The notes below the pieces were generated by a model. That model saw nothing but the letters and a program-made list of their open reading frames with translations, had not been told where the DNA came from and did not search any database. Below are positions 63,256 through 64,000 of a DNA stretch of 64,000 nt, piece by piece. Each line of letters begins with the position of its first letter. Within the stretch, counting starts at the first letter, position 1. The translations under genes were made by a program, and so were the position numbers. Location: positions 3,534,001 to 3,598,000 of the forward strand of contig OZ244173.1 in assembly GCA_965216515.1 (NCBI GenBank), given 5' to 3'. This DNA is from CAXMRP01 sp965216515. GTDB lineage: Bacteria; Pseudomonadota; Alphaproteobacteria; Rhizobiales; Afifellaceae.

Positions 63256-64000
63256 GTGGCAGAACCCTTGTGGAAGCCGGACGAGACGGCGGTGCAGGCC
63301 GGGCCCTTGTTGCGTTTCATGGCGGCCGCAGCGGAACGGACAGGTCAAACCCTGTCGCACTACGATGATCTGCACGCCTGGTCGGTCGCTGATCCTGCCG
63401 CGTTCTGGGATCTGGCCTGGGATGAATTCGGCATCGTCGGCGAAAAGGGTGGCCGCCGCCTGGTCGACGCTGAGCGCATGCCGGGAGCGGCGTTCTTTCC
63501 CGACGCACGGATCAACTATGCGGAGAACATGCTGGCCAACGCCGGCACCGGAGACGCGATGGTCTTTCGTGGCGAGGGTGACATCGCCCTTCGTATGGAT
63601 TGGCCGGTGCTTCGATCGCTCGTCTCCAGATTGCAGCAGGCCTTCCGGGCTGCCGGTGTCGTGCCGGGCGATCGTATAGCCGCCGTCATGCCCAACCGGC
63701 CGGAGACCATCGCCGCCATGCTTGCGGCCGCCTCTGTCGGGGCCGTCTGGTCATCCTGTTCGCCGGACTATGGCGAGCAGGGCATCCTCGACCGCTTTGG
63801 ACAGATTGCGCCCAAACTGCTGATTGTCAGCGACGGTTACTGGTACAACGGCAAGCCCTTCGAAATCGGCGCCAAGATTGCGGCCGTGGTGGCCGCGTTG
63901 CCATCGCTTGTAGCCACGGTGGTCGTCCCCTGTCTGGGCCGCGACGGCGGCTCGGCGGCGGACGTTGCAAACCTCATCGGCAACGCCGTGACGCTGGACG
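63256..64000 (+). CDS. Acetoacetate-CoA ligase (partial, 3' end off window)
   Basis: AMP-forming acyl-CoA ligase activating acetoacetate; the first ~248 residues are visible. GTG at 63256 has GGGAG eight bases upstream and gives the usual VAEPLWKPDE-type start; ATG at 63241 lacks such a site. The N-terminal ACS linker and blocks FFPDARINYAENML, GDRIAAVMPNRPETIAAMLAAASVGAVWSSCSPDYG and VSDGYWYNGKPFE match acetoacetyl-CoA synthetase more closely than acetyl-CoA synthetase. The nucleotide-binding P-loop lies beyond the window. Confidence 0.88.
   Translation, partial: MAEPLWKPDETAVQAGPLLRFMAAAAERTGQTLSHYDDLHAWSVADPAAFWDLAWDEFGIVGEKGGRRLVDAERMPGAAFFPDARINYAENMLANAGTGDAMVFRGEGDIALRMDWPVLRSLVSRLQQAFRAAGVVPGDRIAAVMPNRPETIAAMLAAASVGAVWSSCSPDYGEQGILDRFGQIAPKLLIVSDGYWYNGKPFEIGAKIAAVVAALPSLVATVVVPCLGRDGGSAADVANLIGNAVTLD

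Overview
This 64-kb window is high-GC DNA (roughly 60-65 % by eye) that reads as the chromosome of an alphaproteobacterium, most likely in or near the Hyphomicrobiales (Rhizobiales). The reasons are: a rhizobial-order aglR-aglEFGAK alpha-glucoside operon, a fixNOQP-fixGHIS (ccoNOQP-ccoGHIS) cluster beside an FNR/FixK-type regulator and a haemerythrin gene, the pcaC-H-G-I-J-F protocatechuate order, an aceA gene divergent from an ScfR-type regulator, and an acetyl-CoA-type MetA. I see no rRNA, tRNA, CRISPR, transposase or prophage gene. Gene density is high and most genes sit in compact operons with 1-4 nt overlaps.

Layout. 1-0.6 kb: 5' part of a MltB-type lytic transglycosylase. 0.9-6.7 kb: a DSF quorum-sensing locus consisting of an RpfF-like fatty-acid signal synthase, an RpfC-like five/six-TM hybrid kinase, and a REC-PAS-GGDEF-EAL protein where xanthomonads have RpfG. 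7.1-7.4 kb: a small cytochrome c. 7.5-14.6 kb: a minus-strand catabolic run, pcaC-pcaH-pcaG-pcaI-pcaJ-pcaF, then a zinc alcohol dehydrogenase and an enolase-superfamily enzyme; pcaB and pcaD are absent. 15-26 kb: trxB, an Fe-S FNR regulator, a haemerythrin, and the complete eight-gene cbb3 oxidase and assembly cluster. 26.3-32.6 kb: tamA-tamB. 32.8-40.6 kb: the agl regulon ending in a strong bidirectional terminator. 40.6-50.3 kb: accessory genes (outer-membrane barrel, VPLPA-CTERM exported protein, SDR, TPR protein, extensin-like protein, CFA-like methyltransferase, an inactive HtrA-like protein, small proteins, and a possible small RNA between two intrinsic terminators). 50.3-56 kb: DUF2207/LemA pair, EamA transporter and Cache-type adenylate cyclase. 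56-64 kb: metAA, a GST, aceA with its probable regulator, an AsmA protein, and the start of an acetoacetate-CoA ligase.

How it fits together. The signal module should turn a diffusible cis-2-unsaturated fatty acid into a phosphorelay and then into c-di-GMP turnover. Aromatic-acid (pca), glyoxylate (aceA) and acetoacetate genes indicate growth on acids feeding acetyl-CoA. The FNR regulator, the FNR box and the cbb3 cluster form a low-oxygen respiration island. The least expected items are the DSF locus with a non-RpfG output, the HtrA-like protein lacking all three catalytic residues, the enolase-superfamily protein lacking a metal ligand, and the possible sRNA at about 47.95-48.12 kb. All assignments are by reading motifs and remembered family features; no database search was run.
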